From NCBI GenBank assembly GCA_934654815.1, contig CAKUGU010000004.1, positions 20,369 to 84,368 of the forward strand: a stretch of 64,000 nt of DNA. Direction: 5' to 3'. Positions 10,201 to 18,140 of the stretch are shown piece by piece. The position numbers were made by a program, and so were the translations under genes. The notes beneath the pieces are model-generated. The model was not told the origin of the DNA. It worked only from the letters and a program-made list of their open reading frames with translations, and searched no databases. Position 1 is the stretch's first letter, and every line of letters starts with the position of its first letter. This DNA comes from an uncultured Ellagibacter sp. (GTDB lineage Bacteria > Actinomycetota > Coriobacteriia > Coriobacteriales > Eggerthellaceae).

Positions 10201-13200
10201 CTGGTTGACCTTGATCTCGTGGTATTGGACACCGCTCCCATTCGACTGGCGCTTGTAGACATACGGCAGATAGCCGCCGCCAAACTGCGGGGTCGTTTCA
10301 TTGGCGGTCACCGTTCCATCGGTGACCAACCCGCTGGTAAACCCATTCAAGTCCTCGTCGTAGTACCAGAGCTGCTTTCCGTGATATTCACCGTTGGAAT
10401 CGATTTCCGCTCCGTACGTCACCTTCCCGGCCGTCTCGTCTGTCTTGTAGAAGTTGTAGATGGCCGAACCCGTTTTGCCGTCGCCGTAGCCGAAGCTCTC
10501 GAGCAGGCTCGCGCGGGTGAAAATCGTGTCAGCCTTCGAACTCGGCACGCCGATCATGCTGAACGACGCTGTTACCTGGTCGGCGCTCGACCCTACGCCA
10601 AGCTTACCGAAGAGGGACGACGCCGCCTTTTTGTTTTCAGAGTACCCCGTTGCCGTGACGTTCTTCACGTCCAAGCTCACATAAGTCTGCATCTCGTTGA
10701 TGAGCAACGGCGCATATTGGTCAGGCTTATCGGCCACGCCATCGACGGTCAACCCTTTTAGCGTGACGCCGTCGATTGCGATCTTCCTAACTTTCTTGCT
10801 ACTACCATAGACATAGCGGCATACCAACGCACCGGATACGCTTCCTCCCGCGCTGCCTATGTCGCTTTTACTCTTAGCGTCATTAACCACCGGCCCGATG
10901 GTGCCGCTCAAAGTAACCGCATTAACCGTGAGATTTCCGTTCCCCACCGTTCGAAGAAGCCCACAGTGCATGTTTTCGTGCTGGGTGGCTGTCGAATTGA
11001 GCTTGTTACCGCTCTGCTCAGCCTTGATATCGGAGTAGTGGAAGGTGATGATTGCATTCTTTACGGTAGCGTTTCCACTTGGCTGCGTGGGGTAATAGCT
11101 ATAGCCACTCAAATCGATCGCGCTCGTGTTTTCGCCGCCGATGATAACATCATCGCAAATGCCGTCTTTGGTTGTTTTCATCTTCGCGGGTACGATCATA
11201 GGGCGAATATTTGGCGGAGCGTATCGATAGGCGCACCAAAGAAGCAGTTCCTCTGCCGTGCTCAACTGGACAGCGTTGTTCGTGCCATAAGTCTTACTGT
11301 TGCTCTCGACCTCTGCGTAAGCTCTATCGAGGTTGTAGAAGTAGCGCGTGCTGCCGTTCGTGTTGTGGCTTGCGCCGAAATCGGAACGATTTTTATAGCT
11401 GTTGTCGTTGCCCGATTTGCCGCTCATATCAAGTTTTTCGCTCGAAGTATGCAGCGAGACGACCGTGTTCCAGTCGCCGTCGATGAGCTTGCTACCCGGT
11501 TTCGTGCCATTGCCAACCCATTCGTCGAACGACGTCACCTTGGGGGCAACAATCCCGATGCCCTCAACCTTGTAGGCAGTGTTCCAATAAGCTTTGTCTT
11601 CTAAGTACAGACCCGTGTAGGTTTCGGTTCCGTATGTAGTGGAGTTCTCTACTCGGCTGCCACGACCGACGAGCACGCCGAGCATCGTGGCGTTAGCGGC
11701 GTTGAAGATTGCGCGCGAAAGGTCGATGGCGTAGTTGTTGACAATCCAGTGGCCACTCGCGACGTATACAAGGCCGCCAAGCTCGGTTACGCTGTCAGCT
11801 TTCACCGTTGCATGATTTGCTGTGAGGGCGTAGGTGCTGTCGCTCTTGTTCGTGGCGGCATCGCCGATGGTGACGATGGCATTTCCCCAGCCGTAGCCCA
11901 AAAGACCGCCGGCGCCGTTTTTCGCGTCGCCGTTGGTGCCCACGGTCATGGCGAACGAGTCGAACGAAAGCCCCGTGATGCTGACGTTGGTCGTATTCGC
12001 AGCAGTGCCCTGCGCGATGCACCCGATAAAGCCGCCGACCTGGGCGATCTTTCCCGAAGCGCAGTCAGCGGCAGTAATCGAACCGCCCACCTCGAGGCTC
12101 GTTACATTGAACGTCGAAGCGACGTCTCCCACATAGCCGATTGAACCGCCGATGCGCATGGTGCTTTTGATTTGGCTGCCCGTGCTAATGACTGTTTGAG
12201 CCTTGGTGCCGTTACCGAAAGAAACCGTGCCGGCGCCCGTCATGCTACCCGAGATTCCACCGACGTTCACATCGTTACCGAAGGTGTCGTCGCAGATGAT
12301 TGCCGTCTTGCACGTTACGCCGCTCAGCGTCGCGTCCCCCGATAGCGTTGCCGCAAGCGCACCCGCGTCCACCGCCACGCCGTTGTCGAAGTTCATGGCG
12401 CCATCGAGGACGAGGTCGTTTATTTTCGCGCTACCTCCCACAGCATTGAACAGGCCGAGTCTATCATGACGATAGATTTTGCCGTTGCCGTTAGACGCAT
12501 CACCGGCTGCAATCGCCTTATCGCCACGCATGCCGTACGGCTCGCCGATAGCGAGGGTTATCGTGTAGCCGTTGCCGTTAAAGGCCCCCGAAAAGGGAAT
12601 GGCCGCACTTGACGCGTCGAAGCTCAAGCCACCAATGCCCGTTCCGGACAGGTTCACGTCAGACGCAAGGTTGATGGTCACATCTGAGCCAAGGAGCTGC
12701 GTCCTCTTATCTGGGTTCAAGCCATAGACATCGTTCCACAGTTCAGCAAACTGCACCAAAAGCGCAAGGCATGCGAAATCCTGAGTGCTCGCGATCGTAA
12801 GGTTTCTGTTGCCATCAGCCCACTTGCTGCCATAGCCAACCTGCCAGCTCCAATCGGTCGTCGACGGTCCTTCGAGCTTGTGGGTAGTCGAATTGACGGT
12901 GATAAGGTTTTTCGACAGCTTCGTTCCATCGAGTCTGATAACCTCGCCGTAGCCCCACTTGACGTCCTGCGCACCGCCCAGGTCGTCAATCTTCGTTGCA
13001 GGGCAGCGTTTGTAGGCCCAGCAATCATCGTTGCTGGAATCTGCCGGCACATTGTCGCTCCCCGTTCCTCGCGCGAACACGAGCGTGGGCTCATCGGCAC
13101 GAACAAGCGCGACCTGGGCGACGTTATCGTTCTCGGCGAAACTCAGGTTCGAGAAGTCTGTCACCCCGCCAAGGCGAATCACCGAGTTCCAACACTCTGC

Positions 13201-15033
13201 GGCGATGCCGGCACCCTTGTCAACGCTTCCCGCGCCTTCGGCAGTCCCAACCGTCACACCGTTGATATCAGTAACGCTGTAGTGATCGGAGCAGCCCACA
13301 ACGCCGCCGATGCCGTTTGTCGACGTGGCCACTTTCGTATAGCTGACTTGCGCGCTCTTCAACTCAAGAGCGGCGCTCTCCGTGTGGCCGAGCCACCCGG
13401 CCACGCCGCCGGTGAACTTCGTTGCACCCTCGATCGAAAGCTCGGTCGAAGTGCCTTCGACCTTTAAGGTGCTCGGCGCCTGCTTGTTCGCTCGGGAGCC
13501 AGCCGCACCCACAATCATGCCGACAAGGCCGCCGTACGAAGCAGTGGAGCCGCCGTTGCCGTAGGCGCTCTTGAACGTGCCGCCCGTAAACGAAACCGCC
13601 TTCGACGAATCGGCATACGTCAGGGTTCCGAAAGCCGCTCCCGCGCCCTTATCCGCCGCCGCGGCAAGCGTCACGCCATCGCCTGTGTCGATTTGGTCGC
13701 TACCCGTGAATGCAGCCTCGGCCGCGAAGCTCACGTCGCCGATGAAGCCGCCGGAGCTTTGGCTCGCGGCATCGCCCACGGTTGCCGGGCAGGTGAACTT
13801 CGCGCCATTGGCTTGTGTAAGCGTGAGCCCGGTTGCCTTACCGATGAAGCCGCCGCTCGCAGCCATACCCTTGACGGCGAACTTGGAAAGATCGATCGCG
13901 CTTTTAAGCGTGACGGTCGCGCCATTGTTGCACGTACCGATAAGGCCGCCCGCGCTCGCATCGCTCTTCGTGGTTTGCACCGTCGGGGTGCCGCTATAGT
14001 CGCTAGGAAGCGCAAGGCTTTCGATGATGAGCGACGCACCGGCGTCGACGGTGTTTACAAGCAGGCCGATACTGCCCGTCGAGGACGTGATGTTGACGGA
14101 CGGTTTCACATCGCCCTTCGCCTTATAGGTCGCGCCGAGCGCGAGCATGCTCGACGCCGTGCCCGTCACCGTGCCCAGCAGCGGCGAGGTAAGCGTGACG
14201 TCGCTTGAGCTGTCAGCAGCAGGCGCAGCCGTGACGTTCGCGGTAAGCGTATGGCCGCCGCCGGCGATCGTCGTAGCGACGATGGGATCGCTCGTCGTGC
14301 CCTTCCACGTGATGTCGAGCGTCGTATCCGCAGAGAGCTCGATGTTGTTGAACAGGGGCTTGTTCAAAGCAATGGCCTTACCGTCCATGGTGAAGGTGCC
14401 CTTGAATGGCGCGCTCGCACCGCCGAGCCCCAAGAACGAGAGGCCGTCACTCGTCCTACAAAGATTGAACTCGCTTTCGCCCGTGCCGCTGCCCTTCACG
14501 ATAGAGGCGCTCTGATAAAGCGAAGGTTCCGCATTCGAAAGTTTGATCAGGTCGTCGCTTGTCTCGATGGTGACCGAGGTTACCTTGCCTTTCTCGATTG
14601 AAACCTTGGAACTCCCGATAGCATTCTGCAGCGCCGTTAGCGTGGTGTAGGTATATGTCGCCGCCCGCACATCGGTTCCCTCGTCAGCAGTTGCATCGTC
14701 TTGCGTGGCGGCGTCATCGGCTGACGCCACGCCGTCGGTTGAGCTCGCGGCGCCGCCGACCGCGACTCCGTCATCCGCGCCGCTTTCGGCGTTGCCCGTG
14801 TCGGCTTCTTCCCCGGTGGAGCTTCCGCCTGTCGCGTTGCCTTCACCTGAGGATTCGCCCGTCGCGCCTTGATCACCCGCCGCCTGGTCGGCATACGCCG
14901 CCATGCCAACACCGAAATCGTGATACAGCGAGAAGGGACTCAGCTGCAACACCAGAAGCGCCGATAGGCATACCGCGAAGAGATTTCTGAATATGCGCTT
15001 AACTTTGTTCATGATCGTATTCGTTCGTTCCAT
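4291..15033 (-). CDS. Giant secreted beta-helix-like surface protein (3,580 residues)
   Basis: Very large predicted exoprotein. Residues 10-48 form a long Sec signal (KRIFRNLFAVCLSALLVLQ ... AAYAD). An Ala/Gly/Asp/Glu/Thr-rich linker follows to about residue 125. Most of the rest is made of Ser/Thr/Gly/Asn-rich repeats with many GGLIG/GGFIG/GGVAG turns and buried hydrophobics, typical of right-handed beta-helix adhesins with GLUG-like motifs. The last roughly 800 residues look more like stacked Ig-like domains and end in YTLSRINTGGIAHS. I see no LPxTG, C-terminal membrane helix, SLH or other wall-anchoring signal. ATG 15033 follows a weak GGCGGCGG site three bases after the previous stop; ATG 15012 is an alternative. 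It lies inside the SipW locus and is a candidate adhesin or scaffold partner. Confidence 0.85.
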   Translation of the reverse strand: MERTNTIMNKVKRIFRNLFAVCLSALLVLQLSPFSLYHDFGVGMAAYADQAAGDQGATGESSGEGNATGGSSTGEEADTGNAESGADDGVAVGGAASSTDGVASADDAATQDDATADEGTDVRAATYTYTTLTALQNAIGSSKVSIEKGKVTSVTIETSDDLIKLSNAEPSLYQSASIVKGSGTGESEFNLCRTSDGLSFLGLGGASAPFKGTFTMDGKAIALNKPLFNNIELSADTTLDITWKGTTSDPIVATTIAGGGHTLTANVTAAPAADSSSDVTLTSPLLGTVTGTASSMLALGATYKAKGDVKPSVNITSSTGSIGLLVNTVDAGASLIIESLALPSDYSGTPTVQTTKSDASAGGLIGTCNNGATVTLKSAIDLSKFAVKGMAASGGFIGKATGLTLTQANGAKFTCPATVGDAASQSSGGFIGDVSFAAEAAFTGSDQIDTGDGVTLAAAADKGAGAAFGTLTYADSSKAVSFTGGTFKSAYGNGGSTASYGGLVGMIVGAAGSRANKQAPSTLKVEGTSTELSIEGATKFTGGVAGWLGHTESAALELKSAQVSYTKVATSTNGIGGVVGCSDHYSVTDINGVTVGTAEGAGSVDKGAGIAAECWNSVIRLGGVTDFSNLSFAENDNVAQVALVRADEPTLVFARGTGSDNVPADSSNDDCWAYKRCPATKIDDLGGAQDVKWGYGEVIRLDGTKLSKNLITVNSTTHKLEGPSTTDWSWQVGYGSKWADGNRNLTIASTQDFACLALLVQFAELWNDVYGLNPDKRTQLLGSDVTINLASDVNLSGTGIGGLSFDASSAAIPFSGAFNGNGYTITLAIGEPYGMRGDKAIAAGDASNGNGKIYRHDRLGLFNAVGGSAKINDLVLDGAMNFDNGVAVDAGALAATLSGDATLSGVTCKTAIICDDTFGNDVNVGGISGSMTGAGTVSFGNGTKAQTVISTGSQIKSTMRIGGSIGYVGDVASTFNVTSLEVGGSITAADCASGKIAQVGGFIGCIAQGTAANTTNVSITGLSFDSFAMTVGTNGDAKNGAGGLLGYGWGNAIVTIGDAATNKSDSTYALTANHATVKADSVTELGGLVYVASGHWIVNNYAIDLSRAIFNAANATMLGVLVGRGSRVENSTTYGTETYTGLYLEDKAYWNTAYKVEGIGIVAPKVTSFDEWVGNGTKPGSKLIDGDWNTVVSLHTSSEKLDMSGKSGNDNSYKNRSDFGASHNTNGSTRYFYNLDRAYAEVESNSKTYGTNNAVQLSTAEELLLWCAYRYAPPNIRPMIVPAKMKTTKDGICDDVIIGGENTSAIDLSGYSYYPTQPSGNATVKNAIITFHYSDIKAEQSGNKLNSTATQHENMHCGLLRTVGNGNLTVNAVTLSGTIGPVVNDAKSKSDIGSAGGSVSGALVCRYVYGSSKKVRKIAIDGVTLKGLTVDGVADKPDQYAPLLINEMQTYVSLDVKNVTATGYSENKKAASSLFGKLGVGSSADQVTASFSMIGVPSSKADTIFTRASLLESFGYGDGKTGSAIYNFYKTDETAGKVTYGAEIDSNGEYHGKQLWYYDEDLNGFTSGLVTDGTVTANETTPQFGGGYLPYVYKRQSNGSGVQYHEIKVNQRVPKLTVGCGTYGDPYAITKASELNAVAEYINTSVAADGWEVTITAGQTALCQRRNGGSTDNEVTYVYRQANATEKKWEKKTGESQTDPNTTLDDATMHSYLQSAYYSIEPVDDEGSPSTTLTLDAASFQGLGNKGNPFRGVIVGNLRGEEQAIVKIDNTDSANTLAGLIPYSYGSVVSNLTIEYTGTTASVAYKGKDGDGVPVAFFGGVIGCVLGGDNIIDGVSASASDGFSVAGAAGTAGGAHLVPVGGYVGAITGGGVLFRNSSNVTGALGAWHEAGSTHYDNPYVGRVIDGYAFSELSDNQSLNNTDRNYKVNNLNTTDSQCIVTDDTYGRFREEAGWNSDNRAITTTVNDSQGLLVLSAIISSGAGGGSANSTIYGENHGTVAGSRAYLGGNTSSNATYQFGNQGYGKVRNATYTAVGKPSEASSDFAVATKDDRLSPGYQVAGKSALECTDGSQVNSPYLVAKYATWQTGNICATKASGMDLQFADGVTFDMTSYGTGYTGLSGRYYSNACSSGQGADRDRIVPLVATVDGNGATIKVGKGTEQGESSLYAIKEYADDDYKLAGVGALFGTVTYTSANVSGSIAANDGYTVQNLNFEGCDMKFMYTDVAGKEVSAPDGTEVGVGLLAGTTANNNSLTGYGKYSSVAMTNCTVEGPTDVGGLIGASGYGSRTTNKNDKTWIVNRSDTSATDNRYSPVKLYNCSYSGMTVSGGQNVGGFVGKLNGGSQGGVWTTGDADVAHNSTIESTGSRVGGVFGVTGDAVFVNVDPATKQPIAESGKATITGVTLSVPATAGKNGGVGGLIGKVENNLYVHNLTVTGGATQKAVFGNAESVSINDATRCPFMNVGGIVGNITGGSEFTFDTCEVSNVSLQAREVSGGISGRISGSPTVTCSNVVVSGATFASSHAGGINGSLDEKGNPTFNITNTVISDNTFKNPKNAWETIQPAAKSYSGGICSDGAGTLNMANVLIDGNDFKGRVGQGTIVGNAKSGLSVRAAGVDIKPSSNKAHDDLPPLMFDATSDQSTVKEVNKSSYIAFGDYNDTLAAPDAGKTLYSDETNADGTQKATEALSPYVTTSPVSSIAVQTGGSDATGSGTAIDRYLFGDGANVDTATTIKNEAGTNVAGRYTYNNIGGTDSNGNYQNTKNTATYSEASVGSFNDNNSSNASGGGEGAPKQAADDFNVLVLSGGDADTVKDYLNIVTNGGYSDALRVNGDGSHVKATVDVFQLDSDKGNFVKQTDVADKALEVKGEGSSLSVDANGLKYDNGKGRFNLLTVTFTEAGQSYKVQVPIIVKRMLEINFTATYSEGSNFKSADYASKYDKHVLISSGETMTGYLTWTYNQMYSTPTQYGWNTHLASGGTMRPLAKQIVFGGGEGALPGNTQLTLVDAAHNDKAYHYTVPTGGCASVALTSFVDASGNPYVEQWLSETMGVTATEASDGAWVKLSDDEKNGKTESELINAAGAKIGGDYYRVKKSTDAVGSSYNLTVRDEDPKSESFYLVVRTPSDSAKVNGFTATSVTASMPTHLNYTLRNGETIDNHENTASTYSVASNYTHQLVDNNGVATKELDKADAVDSLEKMNVSDTISFGAQEYTGADTLYYQLDSSLVDYEGGTAASAHGYPTGTSGTYSFYVKVKDTYYTWMKDAATNAWRWTSTGTTETAVAAGADGTPLKWASTGGDMSLVLADSDGTPIDLSAIRAIAKESGNSQFTVIMKSNLTMSSQACQAGIIASQDNGSDKYTKPNYRAYLSPHAETLATSSNSAYDAGNVGYYRQGTGSSTIELEASERKQLGINVDDLKSADGTIALTSAYDFDGISGADAKISKGDTVTYTLSLQQRQDDGSYRDVGGISNYITGVSSDQEVAVSANDNGYTFTDAKTSGIFATRDADKPAAFKLVFRVKVNTDVEGKGLTYANYRLVLTAQLSSGGEVIDTPVNVNNLAAYANSDYVTYTLSRINTGGIAHS

Positions 15034-15036
15034 GTT

Positions 15037-16050
15037 CTATGCACCGCCGCCCTGCGAGGCGCTCGGAATCGAAACGCCGATGCTGGCCCAACTGACGGGC
15101 TGCGTGGTGCCCTTGCGGTAGAAGGTGATGATCTGCGAGCCAGGGTCCATGGTGAAGGTAGCGGAATTGTCTTGGATGCTCGCCCCAGGATGATTCGCCT
15201 TGAAGAATGGGTCGAGCTCGACCCCCGATCCCCACGTGAGCGTAACCTGGGCTTGTATACCTGTGACGGTCACACGGTAGTTGTAGGCATCGAAATCGCG
15301 GATGTCTGATTTCTCGTCAACCCATTCGCCCGAGACGCCGGATGCCGTGACCTCGGCGCGCTCGGCAGGCGTGATCTTCGCCGCAAGCCATTTAAGATTG
15401 GTGCCGGGACTATTCGCGCCCACCTTCGCTTTGATGGTGAACGAAGCCTGATTGAGCCTCGCTTTGGGCAACGTGACCGTATAGGTGTACAGCGTCGCCT
15501 GGCGAGCGCCGAAGGTGAGGACTTCGCCGTCTTTCGAGATAGACGGGCTTACATTCCATTCGTCCGCATCCACGCCGCTCGCATCAATCGTCAGCGTCGC
15601 GTTGACTTCCTTGTCGTTGACCTTGTTCGCGTCGCCGAGCAGGTAGTTGTAGATGCGGAACGTGAAGGAGCACGTCTCGCCGTCGCCGCTCGTGTCGACG
15701 ACCACGCTGCGCTCGGCGATATCGCCATCGGTGAGGTTTTCGCTCGTGTAGCCCGTAAGCAGGTCCGATGCGAAGAGCGCCTGCGATGTGCCGGAAACTG
15801 CCACCGATTTGAGGAAGTCGCCCGCCAGGTAGGCGGTATAGGTAAGGTAGGTGCCCGCCGCCAACGCCACGATGCAGAGCAGAGCCGCCACAGCCCACAA
15901 GCCCTTACGCACTTGGGGCTTCGAGCCGAGAGCGCGCTTGCAAGAGGAGGGGGCCGCGGTCGATGCCCCTTCGGCGTTCACTTCCGAAATCGGCTGTTGG
16001 CAGGCGATTTCCTGAGCGCTATCCAGTTGCTTGTTTCCGTCTGTCGGCAT
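15037..16050 (-). CDS. Membrane-anchored or secreted surface protein of the SipW locus
   Basis: 337-residue protein with a 50-residue cytoplasmic head, one hydrophobic segment (about 51-68) and a beta-rich extracellular part. The junction reads GTYLTYTAYL, without the AWF motif, so it may stay anchored or be processed differently from its neighbours. The extracellular part resembles a bacterial Ig-like fold (DGETCSFTFRIYNYLLGD, TYTVTLPKARLNQASFTI), and the C-terminus is a Gly-rich tail. ATG 16050 has a strong GGAGGGG site. It ends three bases before the giant protein gene, so the two are almost certainly co-transcribed and translationally close. Function not recognised. Confidence 0.75.
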   Translation of the reverse strand: MPTDGNKQLDSAQEIACQQPISEVNAEGASTAAPSSCKRALGSKPQVRKGLWAVAALLCIVALAAGTYLTYTAYLAGDFLKSVAVSGTSQALFASDLLTGYTSENLTDGDIAERSVVVDTSGDGETCSFTFRIYNYLLGDANKVNDKEVNATLTIDASGVDADEWNVSPSISKDGEVLTFGARQATLYTYTVTLPKARLNQASFTIKAKVGANSPGTNLKWLAAKITPAERAEVTASGVSGEWVDEKSDIRDFDAYNYRVTVTGIQAQVTLTWGSGVELDPFFKANHPGASIQDNSATFTMDPGSQIITFYRKGTTQPVSWASIGVSIPSASQGGGA

Positions 16051-16071
16051 GCGGCGTTCCCCTCCTTTCCT

Positions 16072-16896
16072 CTAGTTAGCGGTATTCGCACTCGCGGCAC
16101 GAGCGATCAGATAGACCATGTCAGTCTCTTTGGCGTTCGAGACGGTCGATTTGGCCCCGGTTGAATCGCTCACCGTCACATCCCCAGGATTCCACGTGCA
16201 TTCAATGATGAAGTTGGTGGCGTCGGCAGCCGGGTCGGTATCAGCGATATAGCCGTCGAGCTCGGACTTCGCGAAGCTATGGTAGCGATAGAGCGGACGG
16301 GCGTTTTGCTGAACGTTCTTATATTGTTGGAAGGTAGGGTCGTTTTCCTCGAGCTCTTTCGCGAGAGAGTCGTCGCCGGCCTTCACCGGGTTGATCAGCG
16401 TGAAGCCGATGGGGTCGCCTTTCTTGGTCCACGCATAGGGGTTCGATCCGTTGAGGACGACCACGTCGCCCGTGCGCTGCTCCGTGGTGTCGGTCACGCG
16501 GTACACGTTGATCTTCAGCCCCTTGATGTTCGTGGTGTTCGCCAGCTGAAGCTCGAAGGCCTGGCCGCCAAGGTTTTTCCCGTCCTGGTCGGCGGTATTG
16601 CTCTTCACGCAGAACGCGCGGCGAATGGTCACCGTGCCGTCGTCGTTCTTCACATCGCGGTTCTCGTCGTACGAGATTTCAATAGGCTCGATCGCCGTCT
16701 GGTTCGGGCCCATGATCTTGAGGTCAGCGGGCTTTTGGACCTTACCCACCGTCGAGAGGCTCTTGCTGCCCACGAACCACGTGAGCGAAAGCCCGATGGC
16801 CAAGACAATGGCGGCCACGACGGCGAGAACCGCAAGAACCCGGCGCGAGCGCTTCTCGCGCGCTTCGTCGATATTGAGGCAAGGCCGAGCGCTCAT
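16072..16896 (-). CDS. SipW-type secreted protein with TWF junction
   Basis: 274-residue predicted exoprotein. A basic segment (REKRSRR) precedes a hydrophobic stretch at residues 20-38 ending in SLTWFVGS, the SipW/TasA-style junction. The mature domain is polar, beta-rich and lacks a C-terminal anchor. It contains no EGCDExC motif, so it belongs to a different subfamily from the four paralogues at 703-4118. Its ATG overlaps the stop of the upstream gene (ATGA), showing tight coupling, and 21 bases separate it from the next gene. The role is unknown; the context suggests a surface structure component. Confidence 0.75.
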   Translation of the reverse strand: MSARPCLNIDEAREKRSRRVLAVLAVVAAIVLAIGLSLTWFVGSKSLSTVGKVQKPADLKIMGPNQTAIEPIEISYDENRDVKNDDGTVTIRRAFCVKSNTADQDGKNLGGQAFELQLANTTNIKGLKINVYRVTDTTEQRTGDVVVLNGSNPYAWTKKGDPIGFTLINPVKAGDDSLAKELEENDPTFQQYKNVQQNARPLYRYHSFAKSELDGYIADTDPAADATNFIIECTWNPGDVTVSDSTGAKSTVSNAKETDMVYLIARAASANTAN

Positions 16897-17936
16897 TGCT
16901 GGCCCCCGCCCTGTTGGCCCTCATCCTCTTGGGAGGCGATCTTTTCTTCGGAAGTGATGCGAAGCTGGATATACTGGACGGTCTTGCCGATGTACTCGTC
17001 AGCGTTGTTGTAAAGCGTTGTGCAGGTGTCCATGGCGGCAGAAGACATGCTAGCGGAAACTTCGGGGGCGTTTGCGGCGGACACCTCGCCCGCCATGCCG
17101 TAGAAGTACTTCGTCTTGGTTTCGGGGGCATTCATGCTCTCGTGAAGGGAAAGATAGTCAGCGTCTGTGGGCGACACGAAGAGATTCTCGTAGTAGTTCG
17201 TGTGGTCAGTGAGAACGCAGTTTTGGAAGTACTCGGGCCAGACCCAGTAGATGGCGACGGGCACCGACTCGGTCGTGGCGGTCGAGCCGTCCTTGCAGAA
17301 CTGGGCCCTCGGAATCGTTATCGTCCCGTCCACCACACGACCGGAGTAGAAGCCGCCAGCGTCCTTACCGGTGAAAAAGAGCACGTGGCCTTCGACCAGG
17401 CCGGCGTCGGTGGAGTCAGTTGCGGTGTTCGACGTGGAGCCGTCTTTCATCTTGAGCACGCGCGAAAGGGTGAGCGTGACATCGTTCAAGTCGGAGGCGA
17501 TCGGCGTGACCGTGAGCGCGATCTGCCCGCGCGCGCCAGGGTAGATGGAGCCCGCAGTGTCGTTGTTGAGGTTGGAACCCAGCGTGACGATCATGGAGTC
17601 AGAGGTGTCCAGGCCGGCGAGCTCTTTCTTTTCCTCGTCCGTCCGCTCAGCGCGTTCGTAATAGCCGACCTGGTCGTTCGCAGCGGCGCCCGTCACGGTC
17701 ACAGCATAGCGATCGGCTTGCGCGCTGAGGCCTGCTGAAGTTGCCAGCACGCGGTTATTGCTGGCGAACCACGCCAAACATGCAAGAAGGACGGCGACAA
17801 CAGCAAGCACGAACAGGCCGGACATCGCGAAGCGCTTCCAGAACGACTTCAGCGTCTGTGTGTGCTCGTCGGCGACTGCGCGATAGTCCTCCCCCGTTTT
17901 CGCCTGATCGTCGGTATGTGTCCAGCCGTTCGCCAT
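16893..17936 (-). CDS. First gene of the surface locus: SipW-type secreted protein
   Basis: 347-residue predicted exoprotein. ATG 17936 is preceded by AGGTGGG at good spacing; the in-frame TTG two codons earlier is less likely. A 36-residue cytoplasmic head leads into a hydrophobic segment (37-54) ending in LAWFASNN. The mature part contains a Gly/Gln-rich, acidic C-terminal tail (QEDEGQQGGGQQ) instead of a cell-wall anchor. It starts the long minus-strand gene run, which puts the AT-rich dyad at 17994-18024 in position to control the locus. No family beyond SipW-dependent exoproteins was recognised. Confidence 0.77.
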   Translation of the reverse strand: MANGWTHTDDQAKTGEDYRAVADEHTQTLKSFWKRFAMSGLFVLAVVAVLLACLAWFASNNRVLATSAGLSAQADRYAVTVTGAAANDQVGYYERAERTDEEKKELAGLDTSDSMIVTLGSNLNNDTAGSIYPGARGQIALTVTPIASDLNDVTLTLSRVLKMKDGSTSNTATDSTDAGLVEGHVLFFTGKDAGGFYSGRVVDGTITIPRAQFCKDGSTATTESVPVAIYWVWPEYFQNCVLTDHTNYYENLFVSPTDADYLSLHESMNAPETKTKYFYGMAGEVSAANAPEVSASMSSAAMDTCTTLYNNADEYIGKTVQYIQLRITSEEKIASQEDEGQQGGGQQ

Positions 17937-17993
17937 ATGCAAGTCCCACCTGGGAAAACGCCCTTTCTATTCCGCTTCGCGCTGGCGCGCGAA

Positions 17994-18024
17994 ATGATAG
18001 AGTTTAACTAGATTATTCTATCAT
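17994..18024 (-). promoter_or_regulatory. AT-rich dyad upstream of the surface locus
   Basis: Perfect 8-base inverted repeat ATGATAGA ... TCTATCAT with a 15-base AT-rich centre, 58 bases before the first start codon. It stands out from the GC-rich surroundings and could be an operator overlapping the promoter. No convincing -35/-10 pair could be fixed. Confidence 0.5.
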
Positions 18025-18140
18025 CAAAGGCCCCTCGCCTAGCTGGCAAACAATATCTTCGGAATAGAAAAACCGCAGTTGAAACGGCAGATTGTCCCAG
18101 GAACGCCATCACCGCCCGAGGACGTGCGAGAGTCAGCGGG

